A stretch of DNA of 26,529 bases from JBOHRE01 sp050732635 (GCA_050732635.1 JBOHRE010000045.1:1-26529), one strand, 5' to 3'; positions 1-8,294 are shown, numbered from the stretch's first letter. The notes: a model not told the origin generated them from the letters alone. Translations and numbers: made by a program.

Positions 1-1917
1 GAGCAGCGCCGCGCTGCCGACCACCACGCGCCGGCCTTCGACCCGGCCGGCCACTCCACTTCCGGCGAATGCCTCGAAGTCGGCCGCGGCCGGCAGCCGG
101 ATGCCGCGCTCCGCTGCGGCCTCCACGATCGCCGCGGCCAGCGGGTGCTCCGAGCCGCGCTCGACCGCTGCCGCGAGCCGCAGCAGCTCGTGCTCCGCCT
201 CGCGCTGAACCCCGGCGGCACGTTCATGGCCCGCGACCACGACCTCCACGACGCGTGGCCTGCCTTCGGTGATCGTGCCGGTCTTGTCCAGGACGATCGT
301 GTCGATGCTGCGCACGCGCTCGAGCGTTTGCGCATCGCGCACCAGGATGCCGCGTTCGGCGCCCGCGCCCGTGCCGACCATCAGTGCGGTCGGCGTCGCC
401 AGACCCATGGCGCACGGGCACGCGATGATCAGCACGGTCACGAAACTGACCAACGCGTAGAGCGGCGCCGGCTGCGGCCCCACCAGCAACCACACCGCAC
501 CGGACAGCAGCGCGAGCACGATCACGACCGGCACGAACACGCCGGCGATTCGGTCCGCCAGCCGCTGGATCGGCGCACGCGTGGCCTGTGCCTCCTGCAC
601 CAGGCGCACGATCTGCGCGAGCGCCGTGTCACGCCCGACCTTCAGCGCGCGGAAACGGAAGCTGCCGCTGCCGTTGATCGTGCCGCCGATCACCTCATCG
701 CCCGGCCCCTTCTCGACCGGTACGGATTCGCCGCTCAGCAGCGATTCATCGACCGCGCTCCGCCCATCCTCGACCACGCCATCGACCGGGATCCGCTCGC
801 CGGCGCGCACCAGCACGACATCGCCGACCGTGAGCTCCTCGACCGGCACCGCCACCAGCTCGCCGGCACGCAGCACCTGCGCCGTGCGCGGCGCCAGCGA
901 GAGCAGGTCACGGATCGCGCGCGAGGCCCGCCCCTTCGCGCGCGCCTCCAGGTACTTGCCGAGCAGCACCAGCGCGATGATGAACGTCACCGCCTCGTAG
1001 TAGACGCCCGCGCCCACACCCGCGCGCGTGAACACGCCCGGCGCCACCGTCACGACGACGCTGTACGCATAGGCCGACGCCGTGCCCAGCGCGATCAGCG
1101 TGTTCATGTCCGCCGTGCCGTGCAACGCACCGCTCCACGCACCGCGGAAGAACTGACGGCCCGACCAGAACAGCACCGGCGTCGCCAGCGCCAGCAGCGT
1201 CCACCGCAGCACCCCCGCGTCCAGCGCGAACAGCCACGGCGCGAGGCGCGCCGTCAGGTTCGCCAGCGGCAGCATCAGCCGCTGCAGCAGGTCCAAGGGG
1301 GCGTGACCGGCCAGCTCGCCGCTCATCAGCGGCAGCGACAGCAGCATCGCGACCATGCTCACCGCCAGCGCCAGCCCCAGCTTGCCGCGCAGCACCCGCA
1401 GCTCGCGCGCGCGTACCGCCGACTCCAGCTCCACGGCGTCGGCCGCCTCCACCGGCGCCGCCAGCCGGTATCCGGCCCGGCCGACCGCCGCCGCGAGGCC
1501 TTCCGGCGACGTCGCCCTCGGCACCAGGCTGACCCGCGCCTGCCCCGTCGCCAGATTCACATGCGCCCGCAATACGCCCGGCAGCCGGCCCAGCTCGCGC
1601 TCGATCGGCTCCGCACTGACCGCCGAATCCAGGCCCTCGATCTGCAGCGTCGCGTCCGCCACTGCCACCCTGTACCCCACCTGCTCGACCGCCTCCACCA
1701 ACGCCGCCACGCGCAGCCGCGCCGCATCATAGACCACCCAGGCCCGCTCGCTGCCGAAATTCACAGCTGCCTCGCGCACGCCCTCGACCCGCTCCAGCTT
1801 CCGCTGGATCCGGCTTGCGCACGCCGCGCACGTCATCCCCGTGATCGGCAGCCCCAGCGCATCGCTCCGCTCGCGCTCAGACCGTTCTGCCTCGGTCCGC
1901 TCCACGCCCGATGTCAT
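1..1917 (-). CDS. copA: Copper-translocating P-type ATPase CopA, 3' end off window
   Basis: P1B-type ATPase that exports Cu(I) across the inner membrane; 639 codons are visible and the C-terminal nucleotide-binding end lies beyond base 1. An N-terminal heavy-metal-associated (HMA) domain carries GMTCAAC (C30, C33). A second HMA-like repeat follows at about residues 88-150, but its CxxC is replaced by S98-A-V-S101. After that come membrane helices, the actuator loop SGES (E397), the transmembrane metal site CPC at 500-502 and the phosphorylation motif DKTGT with D544. The ATG at 1917 is preceded by GGAG about 9 nt upstream and lies 16 nt after the csoR stop, so the two genes form one operon. 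The CPC motif together with the neighbouring CsoR points to copper(I) rather than zinc or cadmium. Confidence 0.96.
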   Translation of the reverse strand, partial: MTSGVERTEAERSERERSDALGLPITGMTCAACASRIQRKLERVEGVREAAVNFGSERAWVVYDAARLRVAALVEAVEQVGYRVAVADATLQIEGLDSAVSAEPIERELGRLPGVLRAHVNLATGQARVSLVPRATSPEGLAAAVGRAGYRLAAPVEAADAVELESAVRARELRVLRGKLGLALAVSMVAMLLSLPLMSGELAGHAPLDLLQRLMLPLANLTARLAPWLFALDAGVLRWTLLALATPVLFWSGRQFFRGAWSGALHGTADMNTLIALGTASAYAYSVVVTVAPGVFTRAGVGAGVYYEAVTFIIALVLLGKYLEARAKGRASRAIRDLLSLAPRTAQVLRAGELVAVPVEELTVGDVVLVRAGERIPVDGVVEDGRSAVDESLLSGESVPVEKGPGDEVIGGTINGSGSFRFRALKVGRDTALAQIVRLVQEAQATRAPIQRLADRIAGVFVPVVIVLALLSGAVWLLVGPQPAPLYALVSFVTVLIIACPCAMGLATPTALMVGTGAGAERGILVRDAQTLERVRSIDTIVLDKTGTITEGRPRVVEVVVAGHERAAGVQREAEHELLRLAAAVERGSEHPLAAAIVEAAAERGIRLPAAADFEAFAGSGVAGRVEGRRVVVGSAALL

Positions 1918-1933
1918 GGCCCCGGTCTCCGCC

Positions 1934-2248
1934 TCAGCGCGCATGCCGGTACATCAGCTCCAACACCTCCCCGTACGTGCGTTCCGCCTCCACCGGATCG
2001 TCGCTGCGCAGCGCCGTCGATACACAGTGCTCGAGGTGGTTGCGCATCAGCAGCTTGCCCACCCCGCGCAACGCCTCGTGCACCGCCGAGATCTGCACCA
2101 GGATGTCCGCGCAGTAGCGCTCCTCCTCCACCATCCGCTGCACGCCGCGCACCTGCCCCTCGATCCGCCGCAGCCGCTCCAGCGACTCCTCCCGGATCGC
2201 CGGCTCGACCGCCACCGCCTGCCGCGGCGTCTTGCTCTTGGTTGCCAC
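1934..2248 (-). CDS. csoR: CsoR-family copper-sensing repressor
   Basis: A 104-aa all-helical DUF156 (CsoR/RcnR) repressor. In the family, Cu(I) binding releases the protein from DNA and derepresses copper efflux. The copper ligands are present as C46, H71 and C75, with the 25- and 4-residue spacings known from CsoR; a nickel/cobalt RcnR would use a different ligand set. The GTG start follows a strong GGAGGAG Shine-Dalgarno at about 2252-2259. It is first in the operon with copA 16 nt downstream, and a CsoR-type inverted repeat covers its promoter, so autoregulation is likely. The ligand pattern makes copper the best prediction, although sulfide- or formaldehyde-sensing relatives exist in the superfamily. 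Confidence 0.94.
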   Translation of the reverse strand: MATKSKTPRQAVAVEPAIREESLERLRRIEGQVRGVQRMVEEERYCADILVQISAVHEALRGVGKLLMRNHLEHCVSTALRSDDPVEAERTYGEVLELMYRHAR

Positions 2249-2268
2249 GGTTCTCCTCCGTCGCTGGT

Positions 2269-2288
2269 ACCATACCCTCCTACGGTAT
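2269..2288 (-). promoter_or_regulatory. CsoR operator overlapping csoR-copA promoter
   Basis: The 17-bp element ATACCCTCCTACGGTAT (2272-2288) is an inverted repeat with 5-bp arms. It matches the TACC-rich/GGTA-rich style of CsoR-family operators. On the minus strand a -10-like TATGGT (2269-2274) overlaps its promoter-proximal edge, and the site lies about 24 nt upstream of the csoR start. CsoR bound here would block polymerase. The -35 box is weak, so the exact promoter is uncertain. Confidence 0.72.
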
Positions 2289-2451
2289 CAGCGAACCCGC
2301 TGCGGCGCAAATCCCCGCCCGGCAGCCTCTGGCCTCAGCCCTGGCGATCGCCCGTCGAAGGCGATCCGCGGCCCGGCGGCGACCCCAAGCGACGCGACCC
2401 GGCGCGAGGCGCAGGCCGTGTCTGGCACAGACCCTGAACCCGGCGGCGGGG

Positions 2452-3456
2452 ATGAGCGAGCAGCGGAGTGGAGGGTGGTGGCGGCGTGTGCCGCACGGGA
2501 GGGGGTTCCGGTATCTGAAGGCGGATGGTGAACCGCTGCGTGATGAGCGGGCGCTGCGTCGCATCGCGGCGCTGGCGATCCCGCCGGGCTGGCGCGACGT
2601 GCACATCGCGCCGGTCTCGACGCGACGCGTGCAGGCGTGGGGCCGCGACGCGGCGGGCCGCAAGCAGTACATTTACAGCGCGTCGCACGTGAAGGAACGA
2701 GACCGTCGCAAGTGGAAGGCGGTCCTGCGCTTCGCGCGGCAGGTGCCGCGGATCCGCGACGTCACGAACGCGCACCTGAAGCAGGAGGGTCTGGGTCGCG
2801 AGAAGGTGCTGGCGACGATCGTCCGCCTGATGAGCCGCGGCTACTTCCGTGTGGGCAGCGAGCGTTACGCGGTCACGAACAAGACGTTCGGTATCTGCAC
2901 GCTGAGCAAGCGGCACCTGTCGATCGAGGGCAACGACCTCGTCTTCACGTACAAGGGCAAGCGTCGCATCGATCACCGCCGCGTGGTGGCGGACACGCCG
3001 CTGGTGGAGATCATCCGGGAGCTGGCGGCGCTGCCGGGCAAGCGGCTCTTCCAGTATGTCGACGAGCGCGGCCGCCGCCACCCGGTGACAGCGGCCGATG
3101 TCAATGCCTACCTGTGCGAGATCCTAGGAGAGCGCTGCACTTCGAAGGACATCCGCACGTTCGGCGGCACCGTGCGGGCGGCGACGGTGCTGGCCGATCT
3201 GGGTCCGGCGCGCAGCAGGACCGAGGCGAAGCGCAATCTGGTGTTGTGCTGCAAGCTGGTCGCGTCGGAGCTGGGGAACACGCCGTCGATCTGCCGCAAG
3301 GCGTACGTGCATCCGGCGGTACTGGAGGAGTACGAGGCGGCCGGCCGAACGATCGACCCGCTCATGCGGAAATCGCAGCGTCGCGTTCGCAAGGACGCGC
3401 CCCAGTTCTATCCGGAGGAAGCCGCGCTGGTGCGCTTCCTGGAGCGATACGGTTGA
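2452..3456 (+). CDS. DNA topoisomerase IB (poxvirus type)
   Basis: A 334-aa type IB topoisomerase that relaxes supercoils through a transient 3'-phosphotyrosyl link. Its length is normal for bacterial TopIB. The N-terminal part has the family pattern of an IPPGW-like strand then 'KQYIYS'. The catalytic core has 'GSERYAVTNKTFG', 'SKDIRTFGGT' with catalytic R235, and 'ICRKAYVHP' with nucleophile Y285. The frame is open far upstream, but the ATG at 2452 is where family similarity begins and a GGCGGGG tract precedes it; upstream codons lie antisense to csoR-copA and look non-coding. The gene is divergent from csoR across a 160-bp spacer and convergent with the phosphoesterase, 11 nt away. Confidence 0.93.
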   Translation: MSEQRSGGWWRRVPHGRGFRYLKADGEPLRDERALRRIAALAIPPGWRDVHIAPVSTRRVQAWGRDAAGRKQYIYSASHVKERDRRKWKAVLRFARQVPRIRDVTNAHLKQEGLGREKVLATIVRLMSRGYFRVGSERYAVTNKTFGICTLSKRHLSIEGNDLVFTYKGKRRIDHRRVVADTPLVEIIRELAALPGKRLFQYVDERGRRHPVTAADVNAYLCEILGERCTSKDIRTFGGTVRAATVLADLGPARSRTEAKRNLVLCCKLVASELGNTPSICRKAYVHPAVLEEYEAAGRTIDPLMRKSQRRVRKDAPQFYPEEAALVRFLERYG

Positions 3457-3467
3457 AGGCGTCGATC

Positions 3468-4262
3468 CTACCTGTGCGTCTCCCCCTCGCTGGACGCGTG
3501 CTCGGCGGCGGCGACCGCGCCGCGCCGGCGGCGGTCCGGCGCGGCGGCCGTCCATACCCGAAAAGCCTGCTGGTGCTGGCGCAGCAGGGCGAGCGAGACG
3601 TTGTAGACGGGAATGCCCTGGGGCGTGGTCGCCTCCAGTGCGCCATGGTGCGCGTGGCCGTGGAAGACGACGTCGGCGCCGATCGTGTCGATGGGCTGCA
3701 GCAGTCGTGACGAGCCGAGAAACGGGTAGATCGTTTCCGGCTCGCCGAGCACCGTATCAACGATCGGCGCATAGTGCAGCACGACCACCCGGGTCTGTGT
3801 ATTCAGTCCGCGCAGCGCGTTCTCCAGGCGCAGCGATTCCTCGATCGCCTCCTGCACGAACTCCTTGATCAGCCGCTCGCCGAAGGGTGCGAGCGCGCCG
3901 CGACCGAAGCCGCCGGCAAACCCCTTGCAACCGGCGAAGCCGATCCCTTCGACGACGACGTGGTCGCCATCCAGCACGTGGATCCCGGCATCGACCAGGA
4001 CCTGCTTGACCTCGTCCTCCTGTCCGGATTCGTGATCGTGGTTGCCGAGCACGGTGACGATCGGCGTCTCGACACCGGCCAGCTCTTCGAGCAGTCCGCG
4101 CGCCTGCTCGGGCTTGCCGTGGGTGGTCAGGTCGCCGGCCAGCACCAGGATGTCCGCCGCGCGGGACGCGGCCGCGAACAGGTCGACGAGCGCACCGCGT
4201 GAGGCCCCGTCGAAGTGAAGGTCGCCGACGGCTGCAAGGCGGACTTCGCGCCCATCGTTCAT
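3468..4262 (-). CDS. Calcineurin-like metallophosphoesterase
   Basis: A 264-aa cytoplasmic metallophosphoesterase. The two-metal site is complete: GDLHFDG (D14, H16), GDLTTHG (D44), GNHDHE (N74, H75), a later 'VVLHYAP' His and a terminal GHAHHG. It could hydrolyse a phosphomonoester or phosphodiester; the substrate cannot be read from the sequence. The frame is open for 26 more codons upstream, but the ATG at 4262 is chosen because it overlaps the stop of the upstream nucleotidyltransferase as ATGA, and GGAAGG abuts it. This overlap implies co-translation. The last roughly 25 residues are Arg/Ala-rich and probably disordered. Confidence 0.9.
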   Translation of the reverse strand: MNDGREVRLAAVGDLHFDGASRGALVDLFAAASRAADILVLAGDLTTHGKPEQARGLLEELAGVETPIVTVLGNHDHESGQEDEVKQVLVDAGIHVLDGDHVVVEGIGFAGCKGFAGGFGRGALAPFGERLIKEFVQEAIEESLRLENALRGLNTQTRVVVLHYAPIVDTVLGEPETIYPFLGSSRLLQPIDTIGADVVFHGHAHHGALEATTPQGIPVYNVSLALLRQHQQAFRVWTAAAPDRRRRGAVAAAEHASSEGETHR

Positions 4263-5221
4263 CCTTCCGGCGTCGCTTCCATCTCGTCGCCGGGCGGTGG
4301 TGCCGCGGGGGCGATGCTCAGATTCTCCTCTGCGTCCCATACTGTGCTCTCACAGATCTCACGGATGATCGGGAGCGTGCGCGCCGCGGCGACCGCTTCC
4401 GAGCGCAGGTCCGGCAGCCCCCACTCGTTCACATCGATGGCGAACGAGAAGCGTGACACCAGCGTGCCGCGGAATTCGACGCCATCGTCGCCCGCTTCCA
4501 GCAGCTGGCGGGCACGCTCCAGCAGGTCCCGGCGCAGCCAGTCCGGGATGCGCGAGCGGTAGCCCGGGTAGACGTAATCGAAGAAATGGATCTGCGAGAG
4601 CAGCAGCAGCCAGTTCTCGCCCATCCGCTTCATGATCCGCTTCCAGTCGAGCTTGTCGCCCTGCGTGAAGATGAGGTGCAGGATATCGGACTCATCGGAG
4701 CGGTGCCGCTCCGAGATGAAGATGCGGTGCCAGATCAGCTCCTCGGCCGGCGCGACCCGTACCGGTGTCGCCGCGAGCACGGCCGGCCGCGAGTGCTCGT
4801 ACCACGCCCGGTCGATCAGGGAGAGACCGTTGCCGATGCCGAAGACCAGGTCGATCATGACATCGTTCTTGAACGCCTTGCCCAGCCAATGCGCCTGCGC
4901 CAGCTCCATGCGGAATCCGTGGCGCTTCAGCTCGGCGGCCGCGTCCAGCAACGCGCCCGGATCGAGGATCAGGTCGAGGTCCTTGGTCTTGCGATAGATG
5001 CCCGTGTATTCGTAGAGCGCGTACAGTCCGGTCACGACGTACGGGATTCCGGCCCGGTTCAGCACCTCGAGCGCCTCGCGGTAGACGTTGCGCTCCGCCT
5101 CGGGGATCCAGAACTCGCCGTGCGTGACGGACCTCTGCTCCTCGGAGGTGAGGTTCGTCAGCTCCGGCCGCTCGTAGTGCGGTCGATTGCGGGCCCCTGT
5201 GCTCGGCTGCGAAGTGGTCAT
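4259..5221 (-). CDS. AbiEii-like nucleotidyltransferase, coupled to phosphoesterase
   Basis: A 320-aa protein of the nucleotidyltransferase superfamily. Around residues 60-85 it reads 'YVVTGLYALYEYTG' and then 'RKTKDLDLIL'. The acidic pair is D81/D83 and a third carboxylate is D124 in 'NDVMIDLVFG'. This is the layout of AbiEii/MenT-like and DUF6036-like enzymes, although the glycine-rich motif is TGL rather than GG/GS. The C-terminal half is helical and charged and I do not recognise it. The stop overlaps the next gene's ATG (ATGA at 4262-4259). No Shine-Dalgarno precedes the ATG at 5221, so the start is uncertain; V32 is an alternative. Family members add nucleotides to RNA or small molecules, but no substrate is predicted here. 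Confidence 0.8.
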   Translation of the reverse strand: MTTSQPSTGARNRPHYERPELTNLTSEEQRSVTHGEFWIPEAERNVYREALEVLNRAGIPYVVTGLYALYEYTGIYRKTKDLDLILDPGALLDAAAELKRHGFRMELAQAHWLGKAFKNDVMIDLVFGIGNGLSLIDRAWYEHSRPAVLAATPVRVAPAEELIWHRIFISERHRSDESDILHLIFTQGDKLDWKRIMKRMGENWLLLLSQIHFFDYVYPGYRSRIPDWLRRDLLERARQLLEAGDDGVEFRGTLVSRFSFAIDVNEWGLPDLRSEAVAAARTLPIIREICESTVWDAEENLSIAPAAPPPGDEMEATPEG

Positions 5222-5396
5222 CGTTGGGTCGCGAGGGCACGGAAGGTGGCTGCCGGCGGCGCCTCACGGGCGCAAGGTTCGGGCCGGGTAGGTCATCGCA
5301 CCACGAGACGCGAAGCCGCGGCGCGCGCAGACGATCCGCTGCCGGCCGGCCTTGGTTCCTTGTTCGTCTCCAGCCTCGCCCACTAGCTTGGCGCGC

Positions 5397-5960
5397 ATGC
5401 TCGAGGATCTCAGACGCGCGTGGCGCGAGGCGGTCGACAACTTCTACCGCGAGCTACGCGCTGAGCACGAGTCGCCGGGCCAGGCCGGCCGCCGCACGGC
5501 GCTGCAGCGCGACCACGCACTCGCGGGCAACGCACTGCGTCATGCCGAGCGCGAGGCGCGCCGCGCGCGCCGCGAGGCCGATGGCGAGCGGCGCGAGGCC
5601 GAGGTCTGCCGCCGTCGCGAGACCATGGCGCTGCGCATCGAGGATGCCGAGACCGCGCGCATCGCGGCCGAGTTCGCCGTGCAGCACACCGAGCGGGCCG
5701 AGGTCCTCGACCGCGTGGCCGGTGCGCTCGAGGCCGAGATCGCGCTACGCCAGCGTGAGCTCGAACGCATGGCCGCAGCGCTCGCGGAGCTCGGGGCGAC
5801 GTCGCCCGACGCGTTCGAGCCCGCACCGGCCGCCGCCGGTCCCGCAGGCCCGCGCCGCCCGACCGAGGAGGACGACGTCCATTTCCGCCGCCTGGAGCGC
5901 GAGGCTCGCGAGCGTGAGGCCGCCGCGAAGCTGGAGGAGCTGAAGCGCAAGCTGCGCTAG
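5397..5960 (+). CDS. Coiled-coil protein of unknown function
   Basis: A 187-aa protein I do not recognise. It is almost entirely charged and Ala-rich heptad-like helix (about residues 1-135 and 155-187), split by a Pro/Ala linker near 140-155. It has no signal peptide, membrane segment or cysteine cluster beyond one Cys. The helical layout recalls PspA/IM30-like or plectin-like coiled coils but no diagnostic motif is visible. The ATG at 5397 is preferred over in-frame starts up to 5352. There is no Shine-Dalgarno, but a TAGCTT box ends 7 nt before the ATG with TTGTTC 18 nt upstream of it, a spacing that would give a leaderless or near-leaderless mRNA. It reads convergently with the lipoprotein at 6036. 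Confidence 0.7.
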   Translation: MLEDLRRAWREAVDNFYRELRAEHESPGQAGRRTALQRDHALAGNALRHAEREARRARREADGERREAEVCRRRETMALRIEDAETARIAAEFAVQHTERAEVLDRVAGALEAEIALRQRELERMAAALAELGATSPDAFEPAPAAAGPAGPRRPTEEDDVHFRRLEREAREREAAAKLEELKRKLR

Positions 5961-6035
5961 CCTGGCCCCGGGCGGTCGTGGCCGCCGGTCGCCGTATCTG
6001 CGGTTTCCTCGCGCCAGCCGCCGGCGCCGCGTCAG

Positions 6036-6911
6036 CTAGAATCCCGCCACTTCCCTGAGATAGCGATCGTACGGCGTGACGCCGCTGCCGCTCTCCTGCC
6101 AGCCGCGGAACCGTGCCTCATGGTCCCAGAAGCACTCGCGGGCGCCCGGGACGGTCGAAGCTTGCACTGGATCGATATGATCCGACCCGACGCAGCCGGG
6201 CGCGGCCGGGTGGAATCGTGCCGGGCTCTCGCGGCTGCCGATGTTCCTGTCGTGGTGAACCGGATACCGGTACCGCAGCCTCTGACCACTACAGGTCTCG
6301 ACGAAGTGGTGCCCGCGTTCGCACGTAGTTCGCGAAGGATAGTTCGCGTTGCGTGCGTCAGCGACCCACACGACCGGCCCGCCGAATCCCGGCTCCACCG
6401 GCCACTCGAAGCGGCTCAGATCGGGGCCTTCATATCCGGACGCTCGACCGAAGCAATGCGCTGAGAGGAACACCCCAGCCACTCGCCAGCTCGGGCCGTC
6501 GCGACGCAGGTCGACCATGATGAACTCGGAGTCACCCGCGTGTGGCGCACAGTTCACACCGGGCAGCCGGCACTTCACGCCACTCCACCCGCAATCTCGA
6601 TAATACGCCGGCAGGTAGCCCACCCGAGCACCGGCGGGACTGGGCCCAACGACGAAGAGGTAACCGCCGCCCAGCTGCGCTCCCCCGGCATCAGCAACGA
6701 CATTGCAGGCGGAGGCAGAGGTGACGAGTGTTGGTGCGAACACGCGGGCCAGGCTGAGCTCGCAGGCGTCCGACAGGCCGTCCCGGTCGGTATCGGGACC
6801 TGGCGTGTCGCAGCCTGCAGCGGCGTACACTGTCGGATCTGCAGCCTTTCCGGGAAGCGAGCCACACGCACCAAGCAGCACCGCGACTACAACCCATCGG
6901 TTGATCTGCAC
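6036..6911 (-). CDS. Lipoprotein with Ca-binding repeat and VPS62-like domain
   Basis: A 291-aa predicted lipoprotein. A short hydrophobic N-terminus leads to lipobox L13-G-A-C16, implying lipidation after export. Residues 40-50 (DTDRDGLSDAC) form a thrombospondin-type-3/EF-like calcium loop. Further on, 'HAGDSEF', 'LSAHC' and 'HHFVETC' resemble the HxGDxE and Ser-His blocks of the VPS62/DUF946 family. That assignment is tentative. Many cysteines suggest disulfides outside the cytoplasm. The start is GTG at 6911 with no clear Shine-Dalgarno. Base composition is visibly lower in GC than the neighbours and early codons often end in A or T (GTT, GTA, CTT, GGT, GCA), which suggests recent acquisition or relaxed codon use. 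Confidence 0.72.
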   Translation of the reverse strand: MQINRWVVVAVLLGACGSLPGKAADPTVYAAAGCDTPGPDTDRDGLSDACELSLARVFAPTLVTSASACNVVADAGGAQLGGGYLFVVGPSPAGARVGYLPAYYRDCGWSGVKCRLPGVNCAPHAGDSEFIMVDLRRDGPSWRVAGVFLSAHCFGRASGYEGPDLSRFEWPVEPGFGGPVVWVADARNANYPSRTTCERGHHFVETCSGQRLRYRYPVHHDRNIGSRESPARFHPAAPGCVGSDHIDPVQASTVPGARECFWDHEARFRGWQESGSGVTPYDRYLREVAGF

Positions 6912-7073
6912 CTGCTCGTCTTAGGTTCTTGGGGCTCCACGGGCTCGGACCACAGTCTTCGGGCGCCCGGAAACCCCAACTGATCACGCCGAGGCCGCGG
7001 AGTGAGCGGAGCCCAAGCAGCCAACGCGATTACGATGCTGCGGCGGGATTGCATAGGAAGTTCAGCTCAGCGA

Positions 7074-7093
7074 CCTCTGCGAACTCTGCGGTG
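7074..7093. repeat. Short duplicated CTCTGCG intergenic motif
   Basis: CCTCTGCGAACTCTGCGGTG contains two direct copies of CTCTGCG, 9 bp apart, in the 207-bp spacer between the lipoprotein and the next minus-strand gene. From memory, similar CTCTGCG-rich strings recur between genes in some GC-rich soil bacteria. Only this one copy is seen here. Confidence 0.3.
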
Positions 7094-7118
7094 CCCGCGA
7101 TCGGCCGCCGGAACCGCG

Positions 7119-8294
7119 TCAGAAGCTGGCGCGCAGCAGCGGCACGCGCAGCGACGCGCGGCGCTGGCCGTCCGGCCCGGCAACCAGCAGCGGCGTCGTC
7201 GCCGGCAGCCCCAGATCCCAGTCCCCACCATGGCGCTCGAGCAGCGCACCCCCGCGCCCGCCCCCGCCCCCGTCGCCGCCCACACCCCGATCGCGCGTGG
7301 CGAGTGCGCCGAACGCCAGCCCCGCCGCGCTGGTCAACACCGGGATCGCGAGCGCGACGTCGTCGTTGTCGGGCTGCACCAGCAGATCGATGCCGATGCC
7401 ACCGAGCAGGCCGACCACCCCGGCGATGTTGATCAGCCGCGCGCGCGAGTGGCTGAGGTTCCAGCGTGGCGCCAGCAGCGCCATCGCCAGGAGGCCCGCG
7501 TTGCCACCGATCAGCGCGGCCTCGATCTCCTGCTGCACGCCGCCGATCTCGGCCAGCGACCAGCCGTACCAGGTGCCCCAGAGCGCGCCGAAGTCGACCA
7601 TGGTCGCCGTGCCGCGGCTGATGTCGTGGGTGTCCGCGACCCAGGCGCCGATGCCGATGCCGGCCAGGCCGCCGACGATCGCACTGACGAATCGCGCGCG
7701 CGTCTCGCTGTCGACGTCGACCTCGCAGAAGTCGGGCGGCACACAGGCTTGTTGCTGCGCACCCCAGTCGAGCCCCTCGGCCCAGCCGAAGCCCTGCCAG
7801 GTGCCCCAGGTGCCGCCGAACGTGATGGCGCGCGCGTGGCCGGGCGTGACCGGTCGCGAGCGCGCGTAGGCGCGCCCGGCCAGGAACCCCGCAGGCCCGC
7901 CGAGCAGCAGCCCGGCACCATAGGCCTTCGGCCCGTCGGCGTCGGCGGCAGCAGGAATCGCGACGCCCAGCCAGAGCCCGTACAGCGCACTCCACACGAC
8001 GAGCTCGGTGTTGCCGGCGCGTGACATGCGCGCCTGGCCGGGCTGCACGCGGCGCGCTCGCACCTGCTCGGCGGCGGGCGTGTCGCCGTAGCGCTCGAGG
8101 ATCAGGTCGAAGAGCGCGTCGGCCGCCTCGCCGCGGCCGGCCGCATCCAGTTGCCTCGCGGCATCCAAGAGCACGGCCGCGCTGTCGGCGCGCGTCGGCT
8201 GCTGCGCCGCGGCCGGCGCGCTGCCGAGCGCCGTCGCCAGCAGCACCAGAGCAAGGATGAGCGCGCGGACTGCGGTCGGGCCGCTACTCGACAT
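7119..8294 (-). CDS. Exported glycine-rich protein with internal repeats
   Basis: A 391-aa protein of unknown function. Residues 1-30 are a Sec signal peptide ending at an Ala-rich site before 'QQPTRADS'. A short TPR-like helical pair follows ('LDAAGRGEAADALFDLILERYG'-like, about 35-75). The rest alternates Gly-rich hydrophobic segments with Trp-rich turns: 'FGGTWGTWQGFGWAEG' and 'FGALWGTWYGWSLAEI' are clear copies of one unit. This suggests a membrane or outer-membrane-associated repeat fold. The chosen ATG at 8294 has GAGGA six nt upstream and overlaps the end of the preceding gene by 11 nt, so translation is coupled. The longer open frame upstream is Arg-rich shadow sequence. Confidence 0.75.
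   Translation of the reverse strand: MSSSGPTAVRALILALVLLATALGSAPAAAQQPTRADSAAVLLDAARQLDAAGRGEAADALFDLILERYGDTPAAEQVRARRVQPGQARMSRAGNTELVVWSALYGLWLGVAIPAAADADGPKAYGAGLLLGGPAGFLAGRAYARSRPVTPGHARAITFGGTWGTWQGFGWAEGLDWGAQQQACVPPDFCEVDVDSETRARFVSAIVGGLAGIGIGAWVADTHDISRGTATMVDFGALWGTWYGWSLAEIGGVQQEIEAALIGGNAGLLAMALLAPRWNLSHSRARLINIAGVVGLLGGIGIDLLVQPDNDDVALAIPVLTSAAGLAFGALATRDRGVGGDGGGGGRGGALLERHGGDWDLGLPATTPLLVAGPDGQRRASLRVPLLRASF

Noticed and set aside
2423..2439. TGGCAC strings (also near 15707, 16885 and 23262) as sigma54 promoters
   Set aside because: None is followed by TTGC at the correct -12 spacing.
145..2451. A long plus-strand open frame antisense to copA and csoR, continuous with the topoisomerase
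   Set aside because: It is Arg/His-rich low-complexity reading of a GC-rich minus-strand gene. Real family similarity begins only at the ATG at 2452.
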